DNA from: DATFVA01 sp963832715
Lineage (GTDB): Bacteria; Bacteroidota; Ignavibacteria; Ignavibacteriales; Ignavibacteriaceae
Reading direction: 5' to 3'
DNA length: 64,000 bases
NCBI GenBank assembly: GCA_963832715.1
Contig: CAWHVB010000003.1
Location: 62,001 to 126,000, forward strand
The stretch's first letter is position 1. Each line of letters opens with the position of its first letter. Positions 9,255 to 17,685 of the stretch are shown piece after piece. The translations under genes were made by a program, and so were the position numbers. The notes beneath the pieces were generated by a model, which was given only the letters and a program-made list of their open reading frames with translations, was not told the DNA's origin and made no database searches.

Positions 9255-9383
9255 TTATTTAAGAAAAATAGCCATAAATATTATGACGCCTACCCAGGAA
9301 ATTAACCAGCCGAGTGCTATGAATAAAATGAAGAGGAGTGTATTATATTCAATTAACCAGGTTTTTACTTTTAACCAACTCAT
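9255..9383 (-). CDS. Putative 42-residue single-span membrane microprotein
   Basis: A short open frame that ordinary gene callers would skip. It reads MSWLKVKTWLIEYNTLL, then a hydrophobic segment (residues about 17-40: FILFIALGWLISWVGVII plus FMAIF), ending LK. The ATG follows an excellent ribosome-binding site (GGGAGGTATAAA), which is the main support for its being real. It lies about 130 bases upstream of dapA, on the same strand, in a stretch that also holds a second 42-residue frame with its own Shine-Dalgarno sequence. I do not recognise a family; it resembles small inner-membrane stress or assembly proteins only in form. Confidence 0.5.
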   Translation of the reverse strand: MSWLKVKTWLIEYNTLLFILFIALGWLISWVGVIIFMAIFLK

Positions 9384-9551
9384 TTTATACCTCCCTGAAA
9401 TTATACGATAATTATACTGAAATATACAAACAAAGTGTATACCACAGTCATGCTGAAGGTATAACCGGTTAAAAAAACAAATATTTCATTCTTTTTTGAA
9501 AATGTGGGAATTCCCTTTTAGAAAACTTTCAATTCTGGGAAAATTGTCTGG

Positions 9552-9680
9552 TCAATTCCTGAATAATGACCTCAAATTACTTTTATCCAAAAAATGTGAT
9601 CTCTTGTACTGGGACGGTACAAATAGATTGTAAAACAGGTAAATCAGAATGCCACCTGCAATCAAATAAATCTCTTCCAT
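9552..9680 (-). CDS. Putative 42-residue membrane microprotein with basic tail
   Basis: A second short frame of exactly the same length as its neighbour: MEEIYLIAGGILIYLFYN followed by LFVPSQYKRS and a polar C-terminus ending FRN. Residues 4-20 are hydrophobic and would span the membrane with a basic C-terminal tail. The ATG is preceded by GAGGAGCTGTCATT, a strong Shine-Dalgarno at normal spacing. Further upstream on the same strand TTGACA and TATAAT are present but 20 bases apart. The sequence is unrelated to the 9255-9383 peptide. Function unknown. Confidence 0.48.
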   Translation of the reverse strand: MEEIYLIAGGILIYLFYNLFVPSQYKRSHFLDKSNLRSLFRN

Positions 9681-9831
9681 AATGACAGCTCCTCATATAT
9701 ATTAAATAGTCCCACTACCTTGTTTTAAAATTATAAGAAAAACATTTGAATGCTGTGTCAATAATCATCGGGCAAATTCATAGAGCAATTTATCATCCTA
9801 CTTTGTGATCTTTGTACGGTCCCCTAATAAA

Positions 9832-9862
9832 TTGTAAATAAAATGCTTAATAATTATATTTG
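9832..9862 (+). promoter_or_regulatory. Candidate Bacteroidota-type promoter for tRNA-Arg
   Basis: TTG at 9832-9834 and TATATTTG at 9855-9862 (matching the TAnnTTTG -7 box), separated by 20 bases. The -7 box ends 20 bases before the tRNA. The same arrangement and spacing recur upstream of nuoA. Confidence 0.5.
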
Positions 9863-9882
9863 CCTACCCAAAATTGATTTAT

Positions 9883-9956
9883 GCGCCCGTAGCTCAACTG
9901 GATAGAGCGTTTGACTACGGATCAAAAGGTTGAGGGTTCGAATCCTTCCGGGCGTA
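9883..9956 (+). tRNA. tRNA-Arg (anticodon ACG)
   Basis: A 74-base cloverleaf. The acceptor stem pairs GCGCCCG with CGGGCGT (one G-U at the end) and the D arm is GCTCAACTGGATAGAGC. The anticodon stem TTTGA/TCAAA encloses the loop CTACGGA, giving anticodon ACG, and the T arm is GAGGG-TTCGAAT-CCTTC. The discriminator is A and CCA is not encoded. ACG reads CGN arginine codons after A34 is deaminated to inosine, the reaction of TadA, whose gene is at 19772. Confidence 0.97.
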
Positions 9957-10120
9957 CAAAAATCATACTTCTGAAATTTAAGGCTAAAAACATACTATTC
10001 TATGCTTCAAGTTGTGTTTAGCACCCCTGATTTCTTAATTTATCGTACCATCATAGACGACATTACTTTTCGCATATAGTCCTCTCTTAAATTGATTCTG
10101 CTGATTCCCGTTTTAATATT

Positions 10121-10442
10121 TTACTGCACAGAACCTGGAAATACTTTTGAACGCGGATGTTCAGTTATGTTCCAGACTGCAAATACAAATACTACTCCCC
10201 CGGTTACAAAAAAATTCCCATGGCATAAAGAAGTTGAACCAGACACTGCATAGAATTAACCAGACCCCGATCAGACAGTTCAAGGTACCCTCCCAGCTTT
10301 TAGCTTTGAAAGCCCCTGATAACCCGGATAATAATAATATTATGCCCGAAATAATCATCAAAAATGGCGTATCCAGTTCGGGTATAAAACCACTTAGGAT
10401 TAGCCATACGCCTATGATAAGATTGACCCAGGCCTGCCACAT
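10121..10442 (-). pseudogene. SPW-like small membrane protein, frameshifted in an A7 run
   Basis: The open frame from 10442 stops at 10161 after a nonsensical tail. Removing one base from the run of seven A's (plus strand about 10208-10214) restores FVTGGVVFVFAVWNITEHPR and a stop at 10121-10123. The repaired protein is about 106 residues and aligns along its length with the neighbour at 10598-10921 (MWQAW.NL, GLWLIL.G, KSWEGT.N, GIWL, PWEF.. and IEHPR endings). It has four hydrophobic segments in two similar halves, each starting Trp and containing NxxxGxWL, as in SPW-repeat membrane proteins. Real pseudogene or sequencing error cannot be told apart here. Confidence 0.65.
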
Positions 10443-10542
10443 AACTTTTTTCCTTTATTAAGTAAAAATCATACTAAAGATATTATTTCCCATAGGAATG
10501 AAATGTGAGATAATCATCAGTCACTTTTCCAATAAAATAAAA

Positions 10543-10562
10543 AGCCCCGCTAAACCGGGGCT
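10543..10562 (-). terminator. Rho-independent terminator after the SPW-like gene
   Basis: A 7-bp GC-rich stem (AGCCCCG/CGGGGCT) with loop CTAAAC. On the minus strand it is followed by TTTTTATTTTATT, about 35 bases after the stop of the gene at 10598-10921. Confidence 0.85.
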
Positions 10563-10597
10563 GTTAATCAGTCTATCACCTCAGTTTTTTTTTAACC

Positions 10598-10921
10598 TTA
10601 GCTTGCTGTATGAGGAGTGTGGGCTGATGGACGTGGGTGTTCTATCAGGTTTACTATGGCTAAAACAGTAACTAACCCTCCGAATATCAGGAAGTTCCAG
10701 GGAACCCAGAGCTCAAACCAGATCCCTGACAGGAACAGCCAGATTCCGGCGATTCCATTTATCGTTCCTTCCCAGCTCTTTACCCTTGCCGTTGTCCAGA
10801 ATCCAAGGACAAAAACTACAGCACCGGGGACTATCATCGCTCCGGGTGTCTGCAAAGATGGAACTAATCCGCATAAAATTAACCACAATCCTGCAGCTAA
10901 ATTCGACCATGCTTGCCACAT
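10598..10921 (-). CDS. SPW-repeat-like four-span membrane protein
   Basis: A 107-residue integral membrane protein of two related halves: MWQAWSNLAAGLWLILCG (1-18) and KSWEGTINGIAGIWLFLSG, both with W....N...G.WL..G. Each half contributes two hydrophobic segments. This resembles the SPW repeat family, which has no assigned biochemical role. The ATG has a good ribosome-binding site (GGAG, 7 bases upstream). The C-terminus is polar with several His and Pro. A tandem paralogue lies downstream on the same strand but beyond a terminator, so the two are probably expressed separately. Confidence 0.75.
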   Translation of the reverse strand: MWQAWSNLAAGLWLILCGLVPSLQTPGAMIVPGAVVFVLGFWTTARVKSWEGTINGIAGIWLFLSGIWFELWVPWNFLIFGGLVTVLAIVNLIEHPRPSAHTPHTAS

Positions 10922-11139
10922 AATTTACTCCTTTCTTTATGTTAATGATTCAGGATGATTATTATTACTTTAATATCATAGAAGTAAATAACACTTTTTC
11001 CTCCAATTATTTTTAGCTGCTTTTAGTATTAATTATAAGATTTTTGAAAGTGTTAGCTGTTAACCCGGTTACAAGGTTGAACACCGGCACATCTTTATTG
11101 ATCATTTATGCTGATGTTCCTGAAAAATGAAAGAGATAT

Positions 11140-11547
11140 TTGATGCACACTCCTAAAATAATGGTAGTAGAAGATAAGGCCATTATCGCGCTTGACATTA
11201 TGAGATTCCTTGTTAGCAATGGATTTAAAAATACTTCCTACTATCTTAACGGCGAGGCAGCCTTAAGAGCAATAAAAACCGATAAACCTGATCTGGCAGT
11301 ACTCGATGTGATACTGCATGGAAAAGTTAACGGCATCGAAATAGCAGAAGAACTTAACCGCTTATCTATTCCATTTATTTTTGTTTCGGCACTTTCAAAT
11401 CCGGCACACCGTGAAGCAGCTATTAAACTTAACCCGCGGGCAATTTTTATTAAACCTGTGAATCTTAATGACGTATTGGCTGTAGTGCGGAGTACACTAA
11501 TTCCCGGTAAAGCCGCCAGTCTGAATGCCTCTACTTTTTTAAACTAA
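11140..11547 (+). CDS. Single-domain response regulator (receiver)
   Basis: A 135-residue CheY-like receiver without an output domain. The acidic pair is E11-D12, the phospho-acceptor D56 (LAVLDV), the switch Ser83 and the conserved lysine K105 (IKP). The start could equally be the second Met, one codon later. No histidine kinase is adjacent. Proteins of this kind pass phosphate within multi-component relays or bind a partner directly. It ends nine bases inside the convergent gene at 11539-12415, so the 3' ends overlap. Confidence 0.85.
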   Translation: MMHTPKIMVVEDKAIIALDIMRFLVSNGFKNTSYYLNGEAALRAIKTDKPDLAVLDVILHGKVNGIEIAEELNRLSIPFIFVSALSNPAHREAAIKLNPRAIFIKPVNLNDVLAVVRSTLIPGKAASLNASTFLN

Positions 11548-12415
11548 CTGAACATCGGTAATAAAATACGAGGTAGAGTCATATAGTTTGTCCCCTCTCA
11601 AACCCGGAGAATAATTAACTTCAGCAAGCTGCAGCCTGAAAGTTTGTTTAATATCAGTATTGTTCACTCTTTTATACTCAACAGCACATTTCAGATCCGG
11701 GAATTCACTGACCCTGTCGCTATTGGTTATCTCGTTATACCAGTAGAATAACTCCAGGTAAATTTCCGGTAAAATTATCCTGGAAGGAATGGAATTGAGA
11801 AAAAACGGAAGAATAAAAATCATTCTTCTGCCAGTTATCCAGCGGAGAAAGTTTCCTTGTAGATGAATAGCCAAGTTTTTCAGATTTGATGATAACTAAT
11901 TCATTTTGTTCTTCGATCGTAAACAAATGAAATAAATCATTTGCCTTAATTAATTTTATTGCTCCCTGGTAGTCAAAATAAAACCTGCATTTCACTTCAA
12001 GTGCAGGCTCTTTGCCTGCATTGACTATATTGATTATTGAAGATTTACCGCCATTATATTTAATATTTAATTTACCTGAACCCGCGTCTGTGCCGAAAGA
12101 AATATTGAGAGGTCTGATAAACATTCTCGGTTTTTCAGCTGAATATACTTCTTCCTTCATCACTCTGAATGAATCGTTAACCTGCTGGATTCGCAATTCT
12201 GTAAACAATAATGTAACAACGTACAGGAATGCAGCAGCAGTAATAAGGGGAAATGAAAATATTTGGAGGTAGACCGCAAGCCCTGAATAATTAAACTCTG
12301 CAGCAGGCAGCGGTTCTTTTAAAATAAAGTAAAGTGAGCCCGCAGTAGCTGTAAATAAAAGGACACAAAATAAAATTAAAATACCTGCAAGTATACCTGA
12401 AAAAATATTCTTCAT
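11539..12415 (-). pseudogene. Two-span membrane protein with cytoplasmic domain, one-base frameshift
   Basis: Two overlapping frames make one protein. Frame one (from 12415) has two transmembrane segments (residues about 5-33 and 48-70), then a beta-rich soluble domain down to DNWQKNDF. Frame two continues ILPFFLNSIPSRIILPEIYL and runs to 11539. Deleting one base of the A5 run at plus-strand 11815-11819 joins them cleanly as ...NDF-ILPFFL..., about 291 residues. The layout resembles other membrane-anchored proteins of unknown function. If the frameshift is real the protein loses its last third. The ATG lies 316 bases upstream of the Crp/Fnr gene's left end. Confidence 0.55.
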
Positions 12416-12570
12416 CCAAAATTACTTTCTTTGATCTTTACTGAACTGACATTTAAGAAAAAAGGCATCCTTTTATCTTTAATAATTTGTATAGCTCAAT
12501 CCCCTTTAATTCTGATTAGCTATATTTTGAGTTTTTGAGAGATAATTACCCTATATGATGAACTTTTAGA

Positions 12571-13254
12571 TTAGCCGAATGATTTTTTGAATGTATTGTA
12601 ATCAGGAATCCGTATCTTGGAGCCGTCAAGCTGGACCAGACCTTTTTTCTCTAATGAATGTAGTACTCGAGAGACTGTTTCTCTCGATGTACCTGCAATA
12701 TTTGCGATATCGTGCTGAAAAGGAAGATCAACTTCCACAAGGCCCTGTTTCATAATTCCTGATATTTCTGCAAGCTGTATTATAGCCGTTATAATTTTCC
12801 CTTCTGCTTTTAACAGGGAAAGTGATTTTATTTTATCATCAGCTGCTCTCAACCTTTTTATAAGTCCCTCCAGAATCGCATATGTTATTTTAGGGTTGTA
12901 CTGAATTAACTGCATAAACTGTTCTCTTCCAAGATGAAACAATTCAGTATCCTCCATTGCAACAACATTTGCCGAAGGATTCTCACCATCAAGTAATGAC
13001 ATTTCGCCAAAATAGTCATATTCACCAAGAATGGTAATAATTATCTCTCTTCCTTCAGTATCGTTTCTTGTAACTTTAACTGCTCCTTTCGTGATAACAA
13101 ATAATCCTGCATGGTTCAAATCGTTTTCGTCCATAATGACCATATCTTTTTTATAATTCCTTAGAATACCAAGTTCCTCTATCCTCGAGAGAATATTGTC
13201 ATCAAGTTCTGAAAAAATTGGGACATACTTTAAAATGATCCTTGATTCTGTCAT
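12571..13254 (-). CDS. Crp/Fnr family transcription regulator
   Basis: A 227-residue DNA-binding regulator. An N-terminal cyclic-nucleotide-binding fold (about 15-125; GLFVITKGAVKV, EYDYFGEMSLLDGENPSA) is followed by a dimer helix and a winged helix-turn-helix (about 165-215; DIANIAGTSRETVSRVLHSL). No N-terminal cysteine cluster is present, so it is not an oxygen-sensing Fe-S Fnr. The PSA sequence replaces the cAMP-contacting R-S/T-A of true CRP, which argues against simple cAMP binding. No target gene is identifiable. Confidence 0.92.
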   Translation of the reverse strand: MTESRIILKYVPIFSELDDNILSRIEELGILRNYKKDMVIMDENDLNHAGLFVITKGAVKVTRNDTEGREIIITILGEYDYFGEMSLLDGENPSANVVAMEDTELFHLGREQFMQLIQYNPKITYAILEGLIKRLRAADDKIKSLSLLKAEGKIITAIIQLAEISGIMKQGLVEVDLPFQHDIANIAGTSRETVSRVLHSLEKKGLVQLDGSKIRIPDYNTFKKSFG

Positions 13255-13489
13255 CAGAAATAGATAATAAATTATTGATTTTTTCTTTGGTCGAAATTTA
13301 ATTTTATATTTTTAAGGGGCTGTGCTTTAAATGACAATTCGAAGGTTCCGGTTTAATTGTGATATTAAACATGCAGAGATGTGCAGAGTCAACCAGGTAT
13401 TTTCAGAGTTGGATGCGGCGACTTCAATGTGTGCTGGAGTGTGCTTTTCAGATGGTATACCGTAATTAGATATTGACTCAAATAAAAAG

Positions 13490-13621
13490 TATTTTAAATT
13501 AAAATATGAAAGAGATAAAACATAAAACACCGAAGTTGATAATCTTTCATATAAGAGATTGGTCGTTAACAAAAATAACAGAGTAAATTCTGTTAAAAAG
13601 TTAGTGATCAATCTCTTTTTT
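13490..13621 (+). repeat. Cluster of three inverted repeats, possible structured RNA
   Basis: First, TATTTTAA-A-TTAAAATA (13490-13506). Second, arms ATATGAAAGA (13504-13513) and TCTTTCATAT (13543-13552), perfect over 10 bp. Third, a 17-bp stem with three G-U wobbles (13554-13570 with 13600-13616) enclosing A-rich strands and an inner hairpin AACAGA-GTAAAT-TCTGTT (13577-13594), followed by T6 on the plus strand. The last element is terminator-like but no gene on the plus strand ends nearby. It could be a small RNA, a mobile-element remnant or a bidirectional terminator. Confidence 0.5.
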
Positions 13622-13631
13622 ATAAAAAAAA

Positions 13632-13653
13632 GCGGTGCATAGAACTGCACCGC
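13632..13653 (-). terminator. Rho-independent terminator after the 1261-residue T9SS gene
   Basis: A perfect 8-bp stem (GCGGTGCA/TGCACCGC) with a 6-base loop. On the minus strand it is followed by eight T's, 30 bases after the stop at 13683. Confidence 0.9.
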
Positions 13654-13682
13654 CGAATTATCTTCCTGCCAGAATTAGAAGG

Positions 13683-16600
13683 TTATTTCAATAATAACAT
13701 TTTTTTAACTGAAGTAAATTTACCCGCAATAATTCTGTACAGGTACATTCCGCTTGCAACCGGATTTCCCGAACTATTCAAGCCATCCCATTGAGCTGTA
13801 TGGTAACCTGCATTTTGATAATTGTCTATAAGTGTACGTATCTTCTCTCCTAATGAATTATATATCTCAAGAGTAACATTCTGCGACTCCGGCAGCTGAT
13901 ATTTGATAGCCGTTGTCGGATTGAACGGGTTCGGATAATTCTGGCTTAATTCGTAGGATTTCGGGATCGAAGAAATATTCTGTTCATTACCGGTAATCGT
14001 CGTAGTATCTGTTGTGAATGCTGTTATCATAAGATTCCCGGCTGTGAAATCCTGCCAGCCCGTACTTGTTTGATAGAATTTTCCTCTACCTGAATTCGGA
14101 GGATCATTATCCACTCCGATCCCGGGATAGCCGGGTGTCTCGGGGAGAAAATTAATAAGAACCCAGAAATCTCCGTCCTGAATTAAAGGCGGATCACTGC
14201 CGGGTATAGTAAAGGTAATGGTTTTAACTGTTCCGGTACCGGTTGCGGCTACCCTGTATGGTCCGGCAATTCTATGGCCGCCGGGGAAACCTGAGCTGTC
14301 CTGCATGAGGGTGAAATCAAAGGCAGCGTTATTGTTAACCGTCGTCTGAAGTCTCATCACTTTAGCCGGATAGTATGTAGGCGTAAATCTGAGTGCAAAC
14401 TTATCGTTATCATAACTGAAACTAACGACATAAAATGACTCCCACGAACCATCATCATATTTTATTTCGGTAAGCACGGGATCTCCGCAAGCAAATGTCC
14501 CAACCGGCTGACTGATCGGACCGATAAGGGTATCATTTCCAGTAATAACAGATGCCTGCAGTGAATATTCATACCATTGCCCACATCCGACATTATCATC
14601 GGTAAGGGTCTGAACGCCGGGCCCTATATTCGCAAAAAACACTCCGTTTCTGAATATTTTTATCTGAGGCGGTTCTGAAAGCGGATAATTATTTAAGCCT
14701 AGTGTAGGATCTGTCCATGTTAGCAATAAACTTCCGCCTTGCTTTGTAACAGATATATTCCCTGGTATCTGCGGCGGGGCATCCAGAGTTACATTTATGT
14801 TAACATCGCCAAAATAATGAGGATCAAAAACGGAATTCATCGTCTGGGGCCACCAGCCGTGGAAGATCGCTGCGCCTACATTATCTCTTTGAATCAGGAA
14901 GCCTCCTAATCCAACTGTATTATCTGGTCCATAAACCTGAAGCTGATAACCTTCCATAAAGCCCATTGGTATTGCAACTTCTCCAGTTAGGTGTCCGGAA
15001 CCGTCACTGAATGCTACCTGACCATCAGTCAGAGTTTCCACTGTACCAACACCGCCTCCTGTAAATAACTGACGAAATCTCAGGTCAGCACCGGATGGGT
15101 GCCAGTATGCCCAGAAATTTCCCTCCTGATAGATAGGGAGAGCGCCGTTCGGCTCAAATGTTTTATTATGATTATCATCAAAATAAAGTCCGAAGCCTTC
15201 ATTATCATCAAGGGTAGTGTTCAGGAAGTCTTCACCTGCTACATATAGCATTTTAGTTTGATCATCAAACTTGAAGTACATAAAAGCTGATCCCTGAGGT
15301 ATTGCCGGGCTACCTGAGTATCCGAGTACATCGGAAACGTCTACCTTAAATGCATCATCCCATTCACCCGGGGATAAAACTCCGTCAACCACCGGAACTG
15401 AACCCTGGGGAGTTTGAATGCTAAATGTGAATAATGAATCGTTTACCTGCCCTAATGCTTCATTTGAATAACCACTCTGAGTTGAACCAGTTACCAAATT
15501 TGCAACATAGTAGTAATCCTTAAGAGGAAATACAGAAGTATCTGTGTAATTAGACTGAGAGGCATCTACACTTGCAATCTTTTTGTATGGACCACCGGAA
15601 ACCGGACTCCTGTATATGAATACACTATCAGCAAGCAGCATATTCATTTGTGAGGAATTGAATTTTTCTGATTTATTCTCATTTCCTCTTACCGACCGGG
15701 TTGAAATATTTGAGTTATCCGGCGAATAATCGTCGCCCACAGCTTTAGCCATTTCCTGTTGTTTTAAAGGATTGGTAAACTCCGGCGGTAATACCCAGCT
15801 TAAAGTAATTTCTCCTATCTGGCCGGTAGTGGCACTCAAAACCGGAGCCGCCAAAAGAGATGGATTTAATGAGAAATTAATGCCGGATGTTGTATTTCCT
15901 TCTGTAACAGCAACACTACTAACTTCTCCGAAATCGTACCCTGGTTTCTCAGCCCGGATTGTATAGGTACCAGCAGGAATGTTCTGAATTAAATAATTTC
16001 CACTTGCATCTGTAACTGCGCTTCTTTCTGTGCCAACAGCCTTTACAGTTACCCCGCTGTCATCACCTATACCGATCAGGTCAACAGCTCCGCTTACATT
16101 TCCTCCCCCGAGATTTATTTCATCGTAAGTCACACGGCCTCCGTTGCCGAATTCCCGGGAGTGAACAGCTTTCCCTCCTGCAATAACCCTGCTCCCGTCT
16201 GGTGAAAGGTCCACACTGACGAAAGAACCTGTTGTCACAACGCTGAATGTCAGCATACCGGTCTCTACATCAAATACAAGCAGGTTAGTTCTGTTGGTGC
16301 TGGCTAAATCTCCCCAGGTAGCAGCGGCCACTACTCTGCCGTCGTCAGAAAGAGAGATATCATCTACCATATCACCCAATCCGCTGTAAAGCCATTTTGG
16401 AGTTCCATCACCGTATGTATCAAAAGTCACAACTGTTCCATCATAAGTGGTTGAGGTTAAAAAGATTAATGTGCCCGCAGCAATTGTGCTTCCATCGGCA
16501 GAAACTGCAACTGATGAAGCCCAGTTGGTATATATTCCTGCAGGAACCCGGTATTGCCATAGAAGATAATATTCGCTATTTGCGCTGTCCCATACCCAGG

Positions 16601-17468
16601 TCTGCACGAATCCGCTGTTATCAGCCGTAGCTATAACGGAACCATCGCCGCTTATAGCAGCAGGTGCTTCTGTATTGCTTAAAAAATGATCCCATATCAG
16701 ACTGCCGTCAGAACTATTTAATACATATAAATGGTAACGGCCGTTTATCACGATAGATGTGCCCTGGGCTGAGAAATTAGCTCCTGTCCAGTTTGTTATA
16801 TCAGCAGCTGGAACTTCCATAGTCCAATTAATTGCGGGAGTGCCTCCGGAAAGATCAACTGAATATGCAATTGATGTAGTGCCATTTCCTGAAGCTTGTG
16901 CAAGAAAAATTGCCTGGCTGCCATCCCGGGAAAGTGATGCATAGGAAGCGTAAAGTGTATCCGGCATTGTATACTGAAATAAAACATCCCCGGTACTGTT
17001 ATCAAGAATGTCAAACTCTGTGCCTCTTGATACTGCAGTTACAGCATCTGCTACATCAACTGATGGATCATTGGGGGCAGTATCAAATTCCCACTGGGGT
17101 GTATTATTTGATTCAGTATAACGTGAAACCCTCATATTGTTCAGACCCCAGCCGACAACCGGAATAGTGCCGTCTGAATTCAGTTCAGTAAAATCGGCAA
17201 TGGCGAGGGGATCCTGAGCTGTCCATAGGATACTTCCTCCCAGGACATATCTCTGGCCATTTGCGTTAGGACTTTTTATCTGCTGTTTATCGATATAGTT
17301 GTTCTCCGAGGTGTTTTTTTCAGGAATAGTTTGAATAGCGGTCTTGTTCCCCTCCTTAAGAATTTTTGTTCCGACATAGCTTTTTTGCTGTCCGCTGGAC
17401 ACAGTATTAAGAATTAAAACAAAAAGAGCCAGTAAAAAAAAGAAACCAGTTTGTAACCAGGACCTCAT
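13683..17468 (-). CDS. Large T9SS cargo: beta-propeller, Ig-like and CBM9-like domains
   Basis: A 1261-residue exported protein. A signal peptide (1-26) is followed by a WD/PQQ-like propeller (about 70-450, repeated SLSDDGRVVAAA and SPDGSRVIAGG units) and a carboxypeptidase-regulatory-like domain (about 465-540). Next come fibronectin-like strands, a CBM9/DOMON-like domain (about 695-880: VDGVLSPGEWDDAF, EGFGLYFDDNHNKTF), a second Ig-like region and a C-terminal Por sorting domain (YELSQNYPNPFNP ... GMYLYRIIAGKFTSVKKMLL). The last module directs export by the type IX system and surface attachment. The start has a GGAGG ribosome-binding site. Its role is unknown; the CBM9-like domain suggests contact with a glycan or heme-like ligand. 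Confidence 0.88.
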   Translation of the reverse strand: MRSWLQTGFFFLLALFVLILNTVSSGQQKSYVGTKILKEGNKTAIQTIPEKNTSENNYIDKQQIKSPNANGQRYVLGGSILWTAQDPLAIADFTELNSDGTIPVVGWGLNNMRVSRYTESNNTPQWEFDTAPNDPSVDVADAVTAVSRGTEFDILDNSTGDVLFQYTMPDTLYASYASLSRDGSQAIFLAQASGNGTTSIAYSVDLSGGTPAINWTMEVPAADITNWTGANFSAQGTSIVINGRYHLYVLNSSDGSLIWDHFLSNTEAPAAISGDGSVIATADNSGFVQTWVWDSANSEYYLLWQYRVPAGIYTNWASSVAVSADGSTIAAGTLIFLTSTTYDGTVVTFDTYGDGTPKWLYSGLGDMVDDISLSDDGRVVAAATWGDLASTNRTNLLVFDVETGMLTFSVVTTGSFVSVDLSPDGSRVIAGGKAVHSREFGNGGRVTYDEINLGGGNVSGAVDLIGIGDDSGVTVKAVGTERSAVTDASGNYLIQNIPAGTYTIRAEKPGYDFGEVSSVAVTEGNTTSGINFSLNPSLLAAPVLSATTGQIGEITLSWVLPPEFTNPLKQQEMAKAVGDDYSPDNSNISTRSVRGNENKSEKFNSSQMNMLLADSVFIYRSPVSGGPYKKIASVDASQSNYTDTSVFPLKDYYYVANLVTGSTQSGYSNEALGQVNDSLFTFSIQTPQGSVPVVDGVLSPGEWDDAFKVDVSDVLGYSGSPAIPQGSAFMYFKFDDQTKMLYVAGEDFLNTTLDDNEGFGLYFDDNHNKTFEPNGALPIYQEGNFWAYWHPSGADLRFRQLFTGGGVGTVETLTDGQVAFSDGSGHLTGEVAIPMGFMEGYQLQVYGPDNTVGLGGFLIQRDNVGAAIFHGWWPQTMNSVFDPHYFGDVNINVTLDAPPQIPGNISVTKQGGSLLLTWTDPTLGLNNYPLSEPPQIKIFRNGVFFANIGPGVQTLTDDNVGCGQWYEYSLQASVITGNDTLIGPISQPVGTFACGDPVLTEIKYDDGSWESFYVVSFSYDNDKFALRFTPTYYPAKVMRLQTTVNNNAAFDFTLMQDSSGFPGGHRIAGPYRVAATGTGTVKTITFTIPGSDPPLIQDGDFWVLINFLPETPGYPGIGVDNDPPNSGRGKFYQTSTGWQDFTAGNLMITAFTTDTTTITGNEQNISSIPKSYELSQNYPNPFNPTTAIKYQLPESQNVTLEIYNSLGEKIRTLIDNYQNAGYHTAQWDGLNSSGNPVASGMYLYRIIAGKFTSVKKMLLLK

Positions 17469-17685
17469 ATTTTACCTCCGCATTTTGAAGAATTTAATGT
17501 TTGTGTCTTCCAACCAGGATTATTTTATAAAGTTTAAACTCCTTTCTGAATAATAATGATCATAGAAACATTTTGAGATGCATATAAATTATGATCTTCT
17601 TTTGTTAAAAACAAAATCGAAGTGTGGATAATAAAGTTTGATTCGAAAACAGAACACTGATCACGATCCTTATCAAGCGGAATTA

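Larger units (their letters stand above)
13255..13682. other. Gene-free interval with nested inverted repeats
   Basis: 428 bases without a convincing gene; a 107-codon minus-strand frame here has no ribosome-binding site and atypical composition. It holds three inverted repeats in a row (see the repeat entry) and a terminator next to the downstream end of the large T9SS gene. Confidence 0.6.

Noticed and set aside
9127..9260. Lysine riboswitch upstream of dapA
   Set aside because: The 130 bases upstream lack any of the conserved multi-helix pattern, and the leader is too short.
9681..9780. Sigma-70 type promoter (TTGACA and TATAAT) for the 42-residue frame
   Set aside because: The two boxes are 20 bases apart, outside the usual spacing, and the better-supported promoter type in the window is different.
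12571..13254. Oxygen-sensing Fnr
   Set aside because: The N-terminal cysteine cluster is absent; only the general Crp/Fnr fold is supported.
13327..13650. 107-codon minus-strand open frame
   Set aside because: No ribosome-binding site, low-complexity Leu/Phe/Ser/Thr content and overlap with inverted repeats and a terminator; not coding.
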